Below, one piece after another: positions 8,663-18,170 of a stretch of 64,000 nucleotides of DNA (within the stretch, counting starts at the first letter, position 1; each line of letters opens with the position of its first letter). Under the pieces are notes generated by a model. It made no database searches, was not told the origin of the DNA, and saw only the letters and a program-made list of their open reading frames with translations. The position numbers were made by a program, and so were the translations under genes. The stretch comes from RU20A sp042610495 (GTDB lineage: Bacteria > Pseudomonadota > Alphaproteobacteria > Rhizobiales > Rhizobiaceae): positions 62,001 through 126,000 of the forward strand of contig NZ_JBHGAP010000005.1 of the NCBI RefSeq assembly GCF_042610495.1, written 5' to 3'.

Positions 8663-8703
8663 GCCTGCAAGGCGGCGATTGAAAGCCGGCAGGCCGCTTT
8701 TTC
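8663..8703 (+). terminator. Terminator hairpin between convergent genes
   Basis: GCCTGC (8663-8668) and GCAGGC (8689-8694) with an inner CGGC/GCCG pair form a bulged stem, followed by CGCTTTTTCT. It lies just after the phosphatase stop codon. Confidence 0.5.
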
Positions 8704-8799
8704 TGTCCAGCAAAGTATAAACGCTGATAGACGCAGAAGGCTGGGCCGGACCTGTGGTCCCCGGCAGTCCCTGCGGCGGGACCGCCTGCTTCCGGCAGG

Positions 8800-9060
8800 T
8801 TACTGCGCGATCTGCAGGTCGTTGATCACGCGCTTGCCGTCCACTTCGGTGTAGAAGACGATGACCTTCACGCCCGCCTTCAGCCCTTCGAAATTGAACT
8901 CTTCCGGTGCCTGGTAATTCTTGCCGTCATCCAGCGACAGGCTGAGCTTTTCGGTATCCACCTTGGTGATTGTCGCTTCCACATCGCCGCTCTCGGCCAT
9001 GGCCGAAAGGGGAGAGAAAAACGCTGCGGTGGCGAGAAGTGTGGCAATGATAATGCGCAT
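8800..9060 (-). CDS. DUF1344 family small exported protein
   Basis: 86 residues: a signal peptide (about 22 residues, ending AMA) followed by a short beta-rich domain with ATITKVDTEKLSLSLDDG and a terminal NDLQIAQ. Members of DUF1344 are small periplasmic proteins of rhizobia with no known role; the domain looks like a small OB or SH3-like barrel. AGGAC lies nine bases before ATG 9060. Confidence 0.75.
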   Translation of the reverse strand: MRIIIATLLATAAFFSPLSAMAESGDVEATITKVDTEKLSLSLDDGKNYQAPEEFNFEGLKAGVKVIVFYTEVDGKRVINDLQIAQ

Positions 9061-9335
9061 TGCTGCTGTCCTGCTTGCTGGCGTGGCTTGGGCACGAGGC
9101 ATTTGGCTAATGCTCTCCGATTGTGGCGAAATTGGCTGCCGCTTCGAACAATGCACAGCCGCGTGACATGGACCCAGCCGGCGGACGTCCGGCCCTTTCA
9201 TACCGTGCCCCGGCGCGGCCCGATTTGGCAAGGGTTTGCGTCCGCATGAATCCCAGATTTCCAAGTCGTCCACTAAACCCTTATTAATACAGGTCACACT
9301 ACAGTCATAAAACGAAGAGCAGGGGACAGTGCTCC

Positions 9336-12300
9336 GTGACTGTAACGTGGATAATCGAGCAGGCGAAACACGCGATGGACTCACTGCGTCCGTCGTTGCT
9401 GACGGCTGCACTCGCAACGGCTGCCATTCTCTTCACGGGCTATGCTATCCAGGAGCAGAACCAGACTGCGTTTCGCAATGAACTCAGGCTCAACACGCAG
9501 TCCGAACTCGACCAGATCAGCCTGTCACTGAAAGGCGAGATCAATCGCAGCATCGTCGCCGTCAAGGGCATCGGCAACATCTTCTCCGTGAGCCCCCGCG
9601 TGGCCGAGGCCCTGTTCGAGCAGCATGCGCAGAAGCTGCTGCTGCAGAACCCGCAATTGCTGCGTGTCAGCGTCGCGCCGCAAGGCATTGTCTCGATGAC
9701 CTATCCGCGCGACGAGTGGGCGGGGTCGAACGGGCAGAGGCTCGACCGCTTTGCCAATCAGGTCGCCACGCTTGAGCGCGCGCGCAAGAAGGCCAGCGCG
9801 ATCGTCGATGGCCCGGTGCGGCTGCCTTCCGGCGAGCGCGCCTTCAACATCATCGTTCCCATCTTCACCAGTGTGAAGGACAAGGCCGTCTTCTGGGGCG
9901 TCATGCGTGCCTCGATCGGAGAGGCCGAGCTTTACGCACGCGCCGGCCTCAGCCAGAACGACCCCCATATCCGCATCGCCATCCGTGACACGTCGGTCAC
10001 GCAGACCCTTGCCGATCCGTTCTTCGGCGATGCGGACATCTTCACCGATTCGCCCAACCTCGTGCGCCTCGGTCTGCCGGGCGGTGTGTGGGAGCTGGCC
10101 GCGCAGCCCCGAAAGGGCTGGAACCAGCCCTCGCCGGATGTGGGCCGCATCCGCATGGTCACATCCACGGCACTTGTTCTGGTGCTGGGCTCGATCTTCG
10201 TCTTCGGTGCCATTCTCCAGGAGCGGCAGCGCAACCTTGCCACCCTGCGCAAGCGCGATGACGAACTGCTGACGCTGTCGCGCCGTTTCGAAATGGCGCT
10301 GAACGCCTCGCGCATCGGCACCTGGGAAATCGACGTCAACACACAATCCGGCAAGGGTGATGCGCGCATGCGCGCCATGCACGGCATGACCGACGACCGG
10401 TACGGACATCGGATCGAGCACTGGCTCGACAACATGCACGAGGATGACCGGGCCAGCGTCTACAAGGCGATCCTTCTCTCGCTGCGGGAAGGCATCGAAT
10501 ATCGTGCCCAGTATCGCGTCGTCATGCCGTCCGGCGCCGTCCGCCACATGCGTGGCGTCGGCTCCATCCACGAAAGCGAGTCCGGCATGCAGACGCTGAC
10601 GGGCGTCTGCTGGGACGTGACGGAAGACGTGCTGCTGAACGCGCGGCTGATCGACGCGAAGCGGCAATCGGACGAGCAGGCAAGCGAGCTCGAAAAGACG
10701 ATGCGCCGGCTGGAACTGGCGCTGGAATCCTACGAGTGTGGCCTTTGGGAGGCCGAGCTCGATACGGACCGCACCTTCTGGGATCATCGCATGCACCAGC
10801 TGCATGGCGTGCCCTATGGCGACGGCATCACCACGGGCGACCAGTGGCTGTACTCCCTGCATCCGGACGACCGCGAGCCGGCGCTGGAAAGGGTCAATCA
10901 TTGCATCGCCAACGACCTGCCCTACAATTGCCAGTCGCGCGTGGTGCTGCCCGACGGAACGGTCCGGCATGTGAAGTCTGTCGGCAAGACGCATGTGGGG
11001 CTTGATGGCCGCCGGCGCCTGATCGGCCTGTCCTTCGATGTGACGAGCGATGTCGAGCTGACCGAAAGCCTGAAGGCCGCCAAGGCGATTGCCGATGCAC
11101 GCAACATCGAACTCGCCATTGCCAAGGACAGCATCGAGCACAACGCCCTTCACGACCCTCTGACGGGGCTTGGCAACCGCCGCATGCTGGACGAGAAGCT
11201 GTCCCGCCTGGCAGGGGAGCGCGGCGGGACGCTGGAGGGCGTGGCCGTCCTGCATATCGACCTGGATCGCTTCAAGCAGATCAACGACACGCTCGGCCAT
11301 GCCGCCGGCGACGCCATGCTGGTCCATGCGGCGTCCATCCTGAAGATCAACTCGAGGGCCGGCGACATCGTCTGCCGCATCGGTGGCGACGAGTTCCTCG
11401 TGGTCGTGGGCGACGTGCCGGCCGACGGCTATCTGACCGCCATGTCGGAGCGGATCATCGACCAGATGCGCCAGCCCGTCGACTATAACGGCTTTCCCTG
11501 CCGCTTCGGTGTTTCGATCGGCATCGCCCGGGCGCGCGACGGGTCGATCGACAGCCAGCAGCTGCTCGTCAATGCCGACATCGCGCTCTACCGCGCCAAG
11601 GAAAGCGGCCGAAACAGGCTGGAATTCTTCACCGAGACGCTGCAGTCCCAGATCGTGACGAGCAAGCGCATCGCCGACGAGATCCTCGAAGGGATCGAGC
11701 GGGGCGAGTTCGTCGCCTTCTACCAGCCGCAGTTCGAGGCTGCCACGCACAAGCTGGCCGGCGTCGAGGCGCTGATCCGCTGGCAGCATCCGCGCGAGGG
11801 ACTGCTAACGCCGGACCGCTTCCTCAAGGTGGCGGAAGAAATCGACATGATGGCAACGCTCGACCGGATCGTGCTCGAACGCGCCATGCTGGACAGCGCC
11901 GTGTGGGCCGCGCGCGGCCTTTACATGCCGAAGGTGTCCGTCAACGTCTCGGCGCGGCGTCTGCGCGACGGAGCCCTTCTGGACACGCTGCGCGACATGC
12001 GACTGGCGCCCGGCCGGATCGCCTTCGAACTGGTGGAATCGATCTTCCTCGACGAGAGCGACGATGTAGTCATCGCCAATATCGAAGGTCTGAAGAAGCT
12101 GGGCATCGACATCGAGCTCGACGATTTCGGCACCGGCTATACGTCCATCGTCAGCCTTCTGAAGCTGAAGCCGAAGCGGCTGAAGATCGACCGGCAGCTG
12201 GTGACGCCGGTGCTGGGGGCGAAGACGGAGCAGGCGCTGCTGCGCTCCATCATCGACATCGGCCGCTCGCTCGGCATCGAAACGGTGGCGGAAGGGGTGG

Positions 12301-12431
12301 AAACGCTGACGCATGCGGAAATGCTGAGCACGCTCGGCTGCGACCTGCTGCAGGGCTATGCCTTCGCCCGGCCGATGAGCGCCGACTCCCTGATCGACTT
12401 CGCCCTCGGCCACCAGCGCAAGGTGGCCTGA
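9336..12431 (+). CDS. Membrane CHASE-like/PAS/PAS/GGDEF/EAL cyclic-di-GMP enzyme
   Basis: 1031-residue sensor. One membrane helix near residues 20-40 and a second near 272-295 enclose a periplasmic domain of about 230 residues that resembles CHASE sensors. Two PAS domains follow (about 315-435 and 455-575), each with a PAC-like RHMRGVGS or RHVKSVGK strand. The GGDEF domain has an intact GGDEF at 683-687, so diguanylate cyclase activity is possible. The EAL domain has an intact EAL at 811-813 and a DDFGTGYTS loop, so it may also cut c-di-GMP. GTG 9336 has AGGGGAC upstream. It is monocistronic between a divergent DUF1344 gene and aroC. Confidence 0.9.
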   Translation: MTVTWIIEQAKHAMDSLRPSLLTAALATAAILFTGYAIQEQNQTAFRNELRLNTQSELDQISLSLKGEINRSIVAVKGIGNIFSVSPRVAEALFEQHAQKLLLQNPQLLRVSVAPQGIVSMTYPRDEWAGSNGQRLDRFANQVATLERARKKASAIVDGPVRLPSGERAFNIIVPIFTSVKDKAVFWGVMRASIGEAELYARAGLSQNDPHIRIAIRDTSVTQTLADPFFGDADIFTDSPNLVRLGLPGGVWELAAQPRKGWNQPSPDVGRIRMVTSTALVLVLGSIFVFGAILQERQRNLATLRKRDDELLTLSRRFEMALNASRIGTWEIDVNTQSGKGDARMRAMHGMTDDRYGHRIEHWLDNMHEDDRASVYKAILLSLREGIEYRAQYRVVMPSGAVRHMRGVGSIHESESGMQTLTGVCWDVTEDVLLNARLIDAKRQSDEQASELEKTMRRLELALESYECGLWEAELDTDRTFWDHRMHQLHGVPYGDGITTGDQWLYSLHPDDREPALERVNHCIANDLPYNCQSRVVLPDGTVRHVKSVGKTHVGLDGRRRLIGLSFDVTSDVELTESLKAAKAIADARNIELAIAKDSIEHNALHDPLTGLGNRRMLDEKLSRLAGERGGTLEGVAVLHIDLDRFKQINDTLGHAAGDAMLVHAASILKINSRAGDIVCRIGGDEFLVVVGDVPADGYLTAMSERIIDQMRQPVDYNGFPCRFGVSIGIARARDGSIDSQQLLVNADIALYRAKESGRNRLEFFTETLQSQIVTSKRIADEILEGIERGEFVAFYQPQFEAATHKLAGVEALIRWQHPREGLLTPDRFLKVAEEIDMMATLDRIVLERAMLDSAVWAARGLYMPKVSVNVSARRLRDGALLDTLRDMRLAPGRIAFELVESIFLDESDDVVIANIEGLKKLGIDIELDDFGTGYTSIVSLLKLKPKRLKIDRQLVTPVLGAKTEQALLRSIIDIGRSLGIETVAEGVETLTHAEMLSTLGCDLLQGYAFARPMSADSLIDFALGHQRKVA

Positions 12432-12566
12432 GCACCGCAAGGCCAAGAGCGTCGGCTATGAGCCGGCAAGGGCTTTCCGTGCCTCTTCTTTCGCAGTATG
12501 AGAGCGGCCGAACGCGAGAGGGCACACGGCCCCCTCCCCCGCCACCTCCGGCCCACGGTTTTCCTG

Positions 12567-13664
12567 ATGTCACACAATACGTTCGGTCACCTCTTCCGTG
12601 TCACGACCTGGGGCGAGAGCCACGGGCCCGCGCTCGGCTGTGTCGTGGACGGCTGCCCGCCCGGCATCCGCTTCACACTTGCCGAACTCCAGGTGTGGCT
12701 GGACAGGCGCAAGCCCGGCCAGTCGCGTTTCGTGACGCAGCGGCGCGAGGACGATCTGGTGCGGGTGCTCTCCGGCGTGATGCTCGACGACGACGGCGAG
12801 ACGATGATCACTACGGGCACACCGGTCTCGATGATGATCGAGAACACCGACCAGCGTTCCAAGGATTACGGCGAGATCGCGCGGCGCTACCGGCCAGGCC
12901 ATGCCGACTATACCTATGACGTGAAATACGGCATTCGCGACTATCGCGGCGGCGGGCGCTCCTCCGCGCGCGAGACGGCGGCGCGCGTGGCGGCCGGCGG
13001 GCTGGCCCGCAAGGTGCTGCCGGGCGTTGAGGTGCGCGCCGCCCTCATCCAGATCGGCAAGCATCGCATCAACCGGGACAACTGGGACTGGGCGGAGGTG
13101 AACAACAACCCCTTCTTCGCCCCCGACCCCGCCATCGTGCCGGTCTGGGAAGAGTATCTCGACGGCATCCGCAAGGCGGGCTCCTCCGTCGGCGCCGTCA
13201 TCGAGGTGATTGCCGAGGGCGTGCCGGCGGGGCTCGGCGCGCCGGTCTACGCCAAGCTCGACCAGGACATCGCCTCGAACCTCATGTCGATCAATGCCGT
13301 CAAGGGCGTGGAGATCGGCAACGGCTTTGCCTCGGCCGAAATCACAGGCGAGGAAAACGCCGACGAGATGCGCATCGGCCCGAACGGCCAGCCGGTTTTC
13401 CTGTCGAACCATGCCGGCGGCATCCTCGGCGGCATCTCGACGGGCGAACCGATCGTCGCGCGCTTCGCCATCAAGCCGACCTCCTCCATCCTCACCGAGC
13501 GCCGCTCGATCGATGCCGACGGCAACGAGGTCGATGTGCGCACCAAGGGCCGCCACGACCCCTGCGTGGGCATTCGCGCCGTGCCGATCGGCGAAGCGAT
13601 GGTCGCCTGCGCGCTGGCCGACCACTATCTGCGCGATCGCGGCCAGACGGGGCGGCAGCGGTAG
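12567..13664 (+). CDS. aroC: Chorismate synthase AroC
   Basis: 365 residues, full length. AroC converts 5-enolpyruvylshikimate 3-phosphate to chorismate using reduced FMN, the last shared step of aromatic amino-acid synthesis. The three signature regions are present: GESHGPALG at residues 16-24, the RPGHADYTYDVKYG and GGGRSSARETAARVAAG stretch near 110-140, and the C-terminal GRHDPCVGIRAVPIGEAM. The start MSHNTFG is the usual one for the family even though no strong ribosome binding site precedes it. No other shikimate gene is adjacent. Confidence 0.95.
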   Translation: MSHNTFGHLFRVTTWGESHGPALGCVVDGCPPGIRFTLAELQVWLDRRKPGQSRFVTQRREDDLVRVLSGVMLDDDGETMITTGTPVSMMIENTDQRSKDYGEIARRYRPGHADYTYDVKYGIRDYRGGGRSSARETAARVAAGGLARKVLPGVEVRAALIQIGKHRINRDNWDWAEVNNNPFFAPDPAIVPVWEEYLDGIRKAGSSVGAVIEVIAEGVPAGLGAPVYAKLDQDIASNLMSINAVKGVEIGNGFASAEITGEENADEMRIGPNGQPVFLSNHAGGILGGISTGEPIVARFAIKPTSSILTERRSIDADGNEVDVRTKGRHDPCVGIRAVPIGEAMVACALADHYLRDRGQTGRQR

Positions 13665-13751
13665 GGGGAATGCTTCGTGCCACTCTTGACAGGACTGCTG
13701 TAACGCTCTTCGTTGCGGTTGGCCCCTGTTGACCGATCTGCTAAGCTCTGC

Positions 13752-14000
13752 ATGAAGATTTTGTGGGACGAACCGAAACGCCAGGCCAACCTCGCCAAGC
13801 ACGGTTTTGACTTCGGCGCATTGACGATCGACTTCTTCGAAGCGGCGCGGATCGAATTGACCCGTGACCAGAGATTTATGGCGATCGGACGTCTTGAAGA
13901 GGTGGCTGTCATCGCGGTCATCTTCAGGCCGCTTGGCGCAGAAGCGATATCGATCATCTCGATGCGGCGAGCAAGCACAGCAGAGAGGAGCAGGCTATGA
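13752..14000 (+). CDS. brnT: BrnT-family toxin
   Basis: 82-residue type II toxin with a RelE-like fold. Diagnostic features are the N-terminal WDEPKRQANLAKHGFDF motif and the C-terminal ISMRRASTAER motif, which hold the conserved charged and catalytic residues of BrnT ribonucleases. Such toxins cleave mRNA and stop translation. The gene overlaps the antitoxin gene by four bases (ATGA), as in known brnTA operons, which are usually autorepressed by the BrnT2-BrnA2 complex. Confidence 0.88.
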   Translation: MKILWDEPKRQANLAKHGFDFGALTIDFFEAARIELTRDQRFMAIGRLEEVAVIAVIFRPLGAEAISIISMRRASTAERSRL

Positions 14001-14410
14001 CGAGACAATGGCCATCCTTCATCACGAAAGATCTCGGCGAGAGTGCAGACGATGCGGCAGAGATGCTTCGCCGCTGGATGGTATACGACCGTGAGATGAA
14101 AGCGCTGATCGCCCGAGGTGGCGTCCATCAGGATGCGGACGGGTGGTGGGTTGAAACAGCGACGGGCACGTTGATTGGCCCCGATCCTTCCATCGAGCGT
14201 CCGCTGACAAGCGATGAGGTGGCATCCGCCGTTTCGCTGTCCGCCCTGCGGGCAGCAGATCATCCCATGTGGAAACGGCCACACGGGAATGCCGCTGACG
14301 ATCCGGAGGAAGCGATCACCCTCCGACTGCCCCGGTCCGTGCTCCAGCGCTGGCAGCAAGACCCGGACTGGCGCGAAAAAATGGTCGAGCTGCTGGAAAA
14401 GGCTGGCTGA
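13997..14410 (+). CDS. brnA: BrnA-family antitoxin
   Basis: 137-residue partner of BrnT. The C-terminal part, ITLRLPRSVLQRWQQ and onwards, is the ribbon-helix-helix-type DNA-binding region of BrnA. The N-terminal 95 residues (with two Trp-rich segments, RRWMVYDRE and DGWWVETATG) are longer than in the classic about-100-residue BrnA and may provide extra contacts with the toxin. It overlaps brnT by four bases. A perfect hairpin terminator follows 22 bases after the stop. Confidence 0.82.
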   Translation: MTRQWPSFITKDLGESADDAAEMLRRWMVYDREMKALIARGGVHQDADGWWVETATGTLIGPDPSIERPLTSDEVASAVSLSALRAADHPMWKRPHGNAADDPEEAITLRLPRSVLQRWQQDPDWREKMVELLEKAG

Positions 14411-14431
14411 CCCGTCATTGAACCTTCTTCA

Positions 14432-14473
14432 AACCAAAACGCCGATCCGGTTCCCCGGATCGGCGTTTTGGTT
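14432..14473. terminator. Strong bidirectional terminator
   Basis: A perfect 19-base-pair stem (14432-14450 with 14455-14473) closes on a TTCC loop; the stem ends carry AACCAAAA and TTTTGGTT, giving a U-rich edge in both directions. It separates brnTA from the convergent chemoreceptor gene. Confidence 0.8.
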
Positions 14474-14516
14474 CCGTACGTGCTAAACCGGCCGGCGGGG
14501 GGCGCCGGCACGAAGA

Positions 14517-16508
14517 TCAGAACTCCTGCCAGTCGTTGTCGGCTGCGGCAGCGGCTGCAGTGGCAGATGCCGTGCGGGCCGGCGCGCGGCGTGCGGGCTG
14601 GGCGGGCGTTGTCTTGAGGGACGCGGGCTGGGCCAACGTCGGCTGGCGGCGGGGCGCGGTGGCTGTCGCCATGGCCTGGGCGGTGTGGCGCAGGGCCGTG
14701 ACGGAGCCGGTTGCAGAGCCTTCCAGCACGAACTGGCTGACGAGATCCTTGAGACGGGCGGCTTCCATGGCGAGGTTGGAGGCAGCCGCCGTGGTTTCCT
14801 CGACCATGGCGGCGTTCTGCTGGGTCGCCTGGTCCATCTGGTTGACGGCGACGTTGACCTGCGACAGGCCGGTCGCCTGCTCCTGGGCGGAGGTGGCGAT
14901 GGTGTGCATGTGCTTGTTGATGTGGGCGATATGATCCACGATCATCTTCAGTGCGGCGCCGGTGTCGCGCACCAGCTTGACGCCGTTGTCGACCTCTGCC
15001 GTCGAGTTCTGGATCAGGCTGCGGATTTCCTTGGAGGCGCTGGCGGAGCGCTGGGCGAGTTCGCGCACTTCCTGGGCGACGACCGCGAAGCCCTTCCCGG
15101 CATCCCCGGCACGCGCGGCCTCGACGCCGGCATTGAGCGCCAGAAGGTTGGTCTGGAAGGCGATCTCATCGATGACGCTGATGATGTTGGCGATCTGCTG
15201 CGAGCTTTCCTCGATGCGCTGCATGGCATTTTCCGCCTCGGCGACAACACGCACCGAATTGGTGGCGCTGCTGCTTGCCTGCTCGGCGACCGCCCGGGCT
15301 TCGCCGGTCAGCTTGCTCGACTGGGTGACGTTCGAGGTGATCTGCTCCATGGCGGCTGCGGTTTCTTCAAGCGATGCGGCCTGCTGCTCGGTGCGCTTGG
15401 ACAGATCCTCGGCGCCGACAGCGATTTCGCGCGTGCCGCCTTCCATGCTGAGAACGGCCGCGTTGACCGCACCGACGGTGCGCGACAGCTGCTCGACGGT
15501 GGCATTGAAATTCCCGCGCAGGCTTTCATAGACCTCGGCGAACCGCGTCTCGATCCGGCAGGTCAGGTCGCCGGCGGCCAGACGCTGCAGGCTGTCGCCC
15601 AGCGCTTCGGCGGCCACGCGCAGCTCCTGGGCTTCACGCTCGGTGCGCTCCTGATCGGCAAGCCGCTTGCGCTCGGCTTCACCGCGCATCTCTTCCGTCT
15701 GTTTCTGAAGGGCGAGACCTTCCAGCCCGTTGCGCTTGAAGACTTCGACGGTCGCAGCCATCTGCCCGATCTCGTCACGGCGGTCGAGTTCCTGAACCGT
15801 GACGGCGTAGTCACCCTTGGCCAGCGTACCCATGGTTTCGCGCAGGGCGTTGATCGGACGGGTCAGCCAGGTCCGCACTGCCAGGTAGGCACCGAGGAGC
15901 ACCAGCAGCGTGACGCCCAGCATGCCTAACAGCAGCCCCGAGGTCATGGCGTTCACATCACTTGTCAGATCGGCGCTCTTGTCATTCGCCTGCTTCAGAA
16001 GTTCGTTCGCGAAGGTGCGGATCTTGTCGCTGAGAGCCGGAAAGCCGGGCTGGCATTCCTTCGCGAACAGATCCGTCGCGGCAAGGACCTGTTCGGCATT
16101 GCGCGTGGCGCGGCCGGCGGCCACCGCATTGGTGCAGGCCGTATCGAGAATGGCGGTGCCTTCCTGCAGGAATTCCTTCAACGGTGCGGCGTCCGGCAAG
16201 GCGACGATCGCTTCGTTCATCAGACGCGAGAAATCATCCCTGGAGCGTGCAAGCTCCTTGTCAGCGACAGCGATCGCGTCGGGGTCGCGCAGCATGATGA
16301 TGTCCGCCATCGAGGCGCGGGCGAGCTGCAGGGCGCGGTTGGCCTTGGCCAGCGAGACATTGGCCTGCATTTCGTGCGAAATCAGATCAGAGTAGCGCTG
16401 ATCGACTGTCCTCATCGTTGAGGACGCGTAGAAGGCTGCCCCTCCTGCGAAGGTGGCGAAGCCGCCGAGAATGACGAGGATCTTTGCGTTGATGGGAAGG
16501 TTGCGCAT
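14517..16508 (-). CDS. Methyl-accepting chemotaxis protein with periplasmic sensor
   Basis: 663 residues. Membrane helices at about 8-28 and 191-213 enclose a helical ligand-binding domain of the four-helix-bundle type. A HAMP domain and a long linker follow, then the signalling hairpin whose tip contains IDEIAFQTNLLALNAGVEAARAG. The protein ends in DWQEF, a xWxxF pentapeptide that tethers CheR and CheB to receptors. The C-terminal tail before it is Ala/Pro/Thr-rich and flexible. GGAG precedes ATG 16508. No che operon is present, so it signals to a cluster elsewhere. Confidence 0.93.
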   Translation of the reverse strand: MRNLPINAKILVILGGFATFAGGAAFYASSTMRTVDQRYSDLISHEMQANVSLAKANRALQLARASMADIIMLRDPDAIAVADKELARSRDDFSRLMNEAIVALPDAAPLKEFLQEGTAILDTACTNAVAAGRATRNAEQVLAATDLFAKECQPGFPALSDKIRTFANELLKQANDKSADLTSDVNAMTSGLLLGMLGVTLLVLLGAYLAVRTWLTRPINALRETMGTLAKGDYAVTVQELDRRDEIGQMAATVEVFKRNGLEGLALQKQTEEMRGEAERKRLADQERTEREAQELRVAAEALGDSLQRLAAGDLTCRIETRFAEVYESLRGNFNATVEQLSRTVGAVNAAVLSMEGGTREIAVGAEDLSKRTEQQAASLEETAAAMEQITSNVTQSSKLTGEARAVAEQASSSATNSVRVVAEAENAMQRIEESSQQIANIISVIDEIAFQTNLLALNAGVEAARAGDAGKGFAVVAQEVRELAQRSASASKEIRSLIQNSTAEVDNGVKLVRDTGAALKMIVDHIAHINKHMHTIATSAQEQATGLSQVNVAVNQMDQATQQNAAMVEETTAAASNLAMEAARLKDLVSQFVLEGSATGSVTALRHTAQAMATATAPRRQPTLAQPASLKTTPAQPARRAPARTASATAAAAAADNDWQEF

Positions 16509-16829
16509 TGTGGCTCCGCTTTAGCCTTGGGGACTTCGCTCTTACAAAAGGCGATCTCTACGTTGATTTGAAAAAACGATTTCATTCATATAGCTAGACT
16601 GGCAAGCTTAATGCTTTGCTAAAGGCTGCCCCAATCCTGCCTGAATCCATCGTCGGATGTGCTCGTTGCGGCAATAACTAGGCGTGTTTCTCGGCTGACA
16701 AGTTTCCCTCCGTCCTGTTTCGGCACAGAAGGGCGACAAGGTAAATGCAGAGTAAACAAGGGTTTATAGCGGGAGTCCGGCGCCGATGTCGGCCAGCCGT
16801 CGGTCCACGGACAAGCCTCGCAGACGACG
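16509..16829. other. Intergenic region upstream of the first chemoreceptor
   Basis: The right-hand part before 16620 is AT-rich and should hold the chemoreceptor promoter. The rest, up to the end of the AlkX-type gene, shows no gene, RNA or repeat that I can support. Confidence 0.5.
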
Positions 16830-18050
16830 TCAGACAGGCGGGAGGGAGATGGCCGGCGCCGGGGCACGCGCGTCATCAGGCCAGGCAACGGATTGAAGAC
16901 CGGCAAAGCGTGCCTGCCGGACCAGCTCGGCCTCCAGCCGCTCCATCCGGCCGGCGCTTGCCCGCAGGCCGGGCTCCAGCCAGAAGCGGCGCACATCGAG
17001 GCTGCCGGCACGGCGGTTGGCCTTCATGTCGATGCGGCCGATCAGGCGGTCGCCTTCGAGCAAGGGAAAGACATAGTAGCCATAGACACGCTTCGGCTCG
17101 GGCACGAAGACCTCGATGCGATAGTGGAAGCTGAAAAGGCGGTGTGCGCGGTTGCGGTCGCGGATCAGCGGGTCGAAGGGGCTCAGCACCCGGATGCGGG
17201 CGGGTGGCGTTTCCAGGCCCGACAGGCTGTCGGCGAAGCCGGCAAGTGCATGGCACGCACGCGGACGGCTTCCGTCACCGGGATCTATCAGGACCTCCTC
17301 CAGCCGATCGCGGTTTTCCATCAGCCAGGCCTTCGCCTCCTCCGGGGTCACGAGATCGAAGAAGGCGGCGATCTCGCCCGGCGTGGCAAAGCCCAGACGT
17401 TCCAGCGCGGCGCGGCAGCACCAGTCGATGAAATCGGCGCGGCTGACCTCTTCCTCGTAGTGATGGGCGGGAATGACGCGTTCGGTGAGGTCGTAGATCT
17501 TCTGGAAATTCTCGCGGCCGGCAATCGCCAGCCTGCCCATGCGCCACAGGCTTTCCAGCGCCGTCTTGGAGGGATGCCAGTTCCACCAGCCGCCCGAGGC
17601 ATGGTCGTCGGTCTTGAGATCCCGCGACAGGACGCGCCCGCCCTCGCGGATGCGGGCATAGGTTTCCTCGAAGCTTTCGTGGAAGCCCTCGCCACGCCAG
17701 CGCTGCCAGCGGGCGACAATCGTCTCCTCCTCCCAGCGGAAACGATGCTTCCAGTATTTGAAGAAGCGGCAGGGAATGATCGAGGCATCATGCGTCCAGT
17801 GCTCGAAGAGCGCGCCGTCCTCTTCCAGCAGCGCCTTCAGATCGGCGGGCCGATAGGTCTGGTTGCGGGCAAAGAGAATCTGGTGATGCGCGCGCTCGAC
17901 CCACTGGATGCTATCGACCTGCACGAAGCCGAGATCGTCGATGAGCCGCAGCAGGCCCGCCTTGCCAAGCGCCCGGTTCGGCGGGGCAGCCAGGCCCTGC
18001 CGGTTCAGGAAGACGAGACGGGCATCGGGGAGCGAGAGACGAGTCGGCAT
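16830..18050 (-). CDS. Winged-helix DNA glycosylase of the AlkX/YcaQ (HTH_42) family
   Basis: 406 residues, family length. The HTH_42 family comprises tandem winged-helix DNA glycosylases; YcaQ/AlkX unhooks nitrogen-mustard-type interstrand crosslinks and excises bulky alkylated bases. The catalytic QxD motif is visible as QVD within FVQVDSIQWVERAHH near residues 38-52, and the C-terminal signature RVYGYYVFPLLEGDRLIGRIDMK follows in two pieces. A perfect alphaproteobacterial LexA box lies 17 bases upstream of the start, which fits induction by DNA damage. The gene is divergent from bioM. No ribosome binding site is obvious before ATG 18050. Confidence 0.85.
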   Translation of the reverse strand: MPTRLSLPDARLVFLNRQGLAAPPNRALGKAGLLRLIDDLGFVQVDSIQWVERAHHQILFARNQTYRPADLKALLEEDGALFEHWTHDASIIPCRFFKYWKHRFRWEEETIVARWQRWRGEGFHESFEETYARIREGGRVLSRDLKTDDHASGGWWNWHPSKTALESLWRMGRLAIAGRENFQKIYDLTERVIPAHHYEEEVSRADFIDWCCRAALERLGFATPGEIAAFFDLVTPEEAKAWLMENRDRLEEVLIDPGDGSRPRACHALAGFADSLSGLETPPARIRVLSPFDPLIRDRNRAHRLFSFHYRIEVFVPEPKRVYGYYVFPLLEGDRLIGRIDMKANRRAGSLDVRRFWLEPGLRASAGRMERLEAELVRQARFAGLQSVAWPDDARAPAPAISLPPV

Positions 18051-18067
18051 GGATGAAGCATAGGCGT

Positions 18068-18082
18068 GTTCTTCTTTTGTTC
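18068..18082. promoter_or_regulatory. LexA (SOS) box, perfect match
   Basis: GTTCTTCTTTTGTTC is an exact GTTC-N7-GTTC, the direct-repeat LexA operator established for Alphaproteobacteria. Read along the AlkX-type gene it is GAAC-N7-GAAC, 17 bases before the start codon, where bound LexA would block transcription. It is 88 bases from bioM on the other side. Confidence 0.75.
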
Positions 18083-18170
18083 AAGACACATCTGCCCGCC
18101 GCTTCGCAAAGGGCGCAAAGGTCAGTATAGAGCGGGCGCAGAGACGGGATTGCGCGGGGAGACTTCATCG

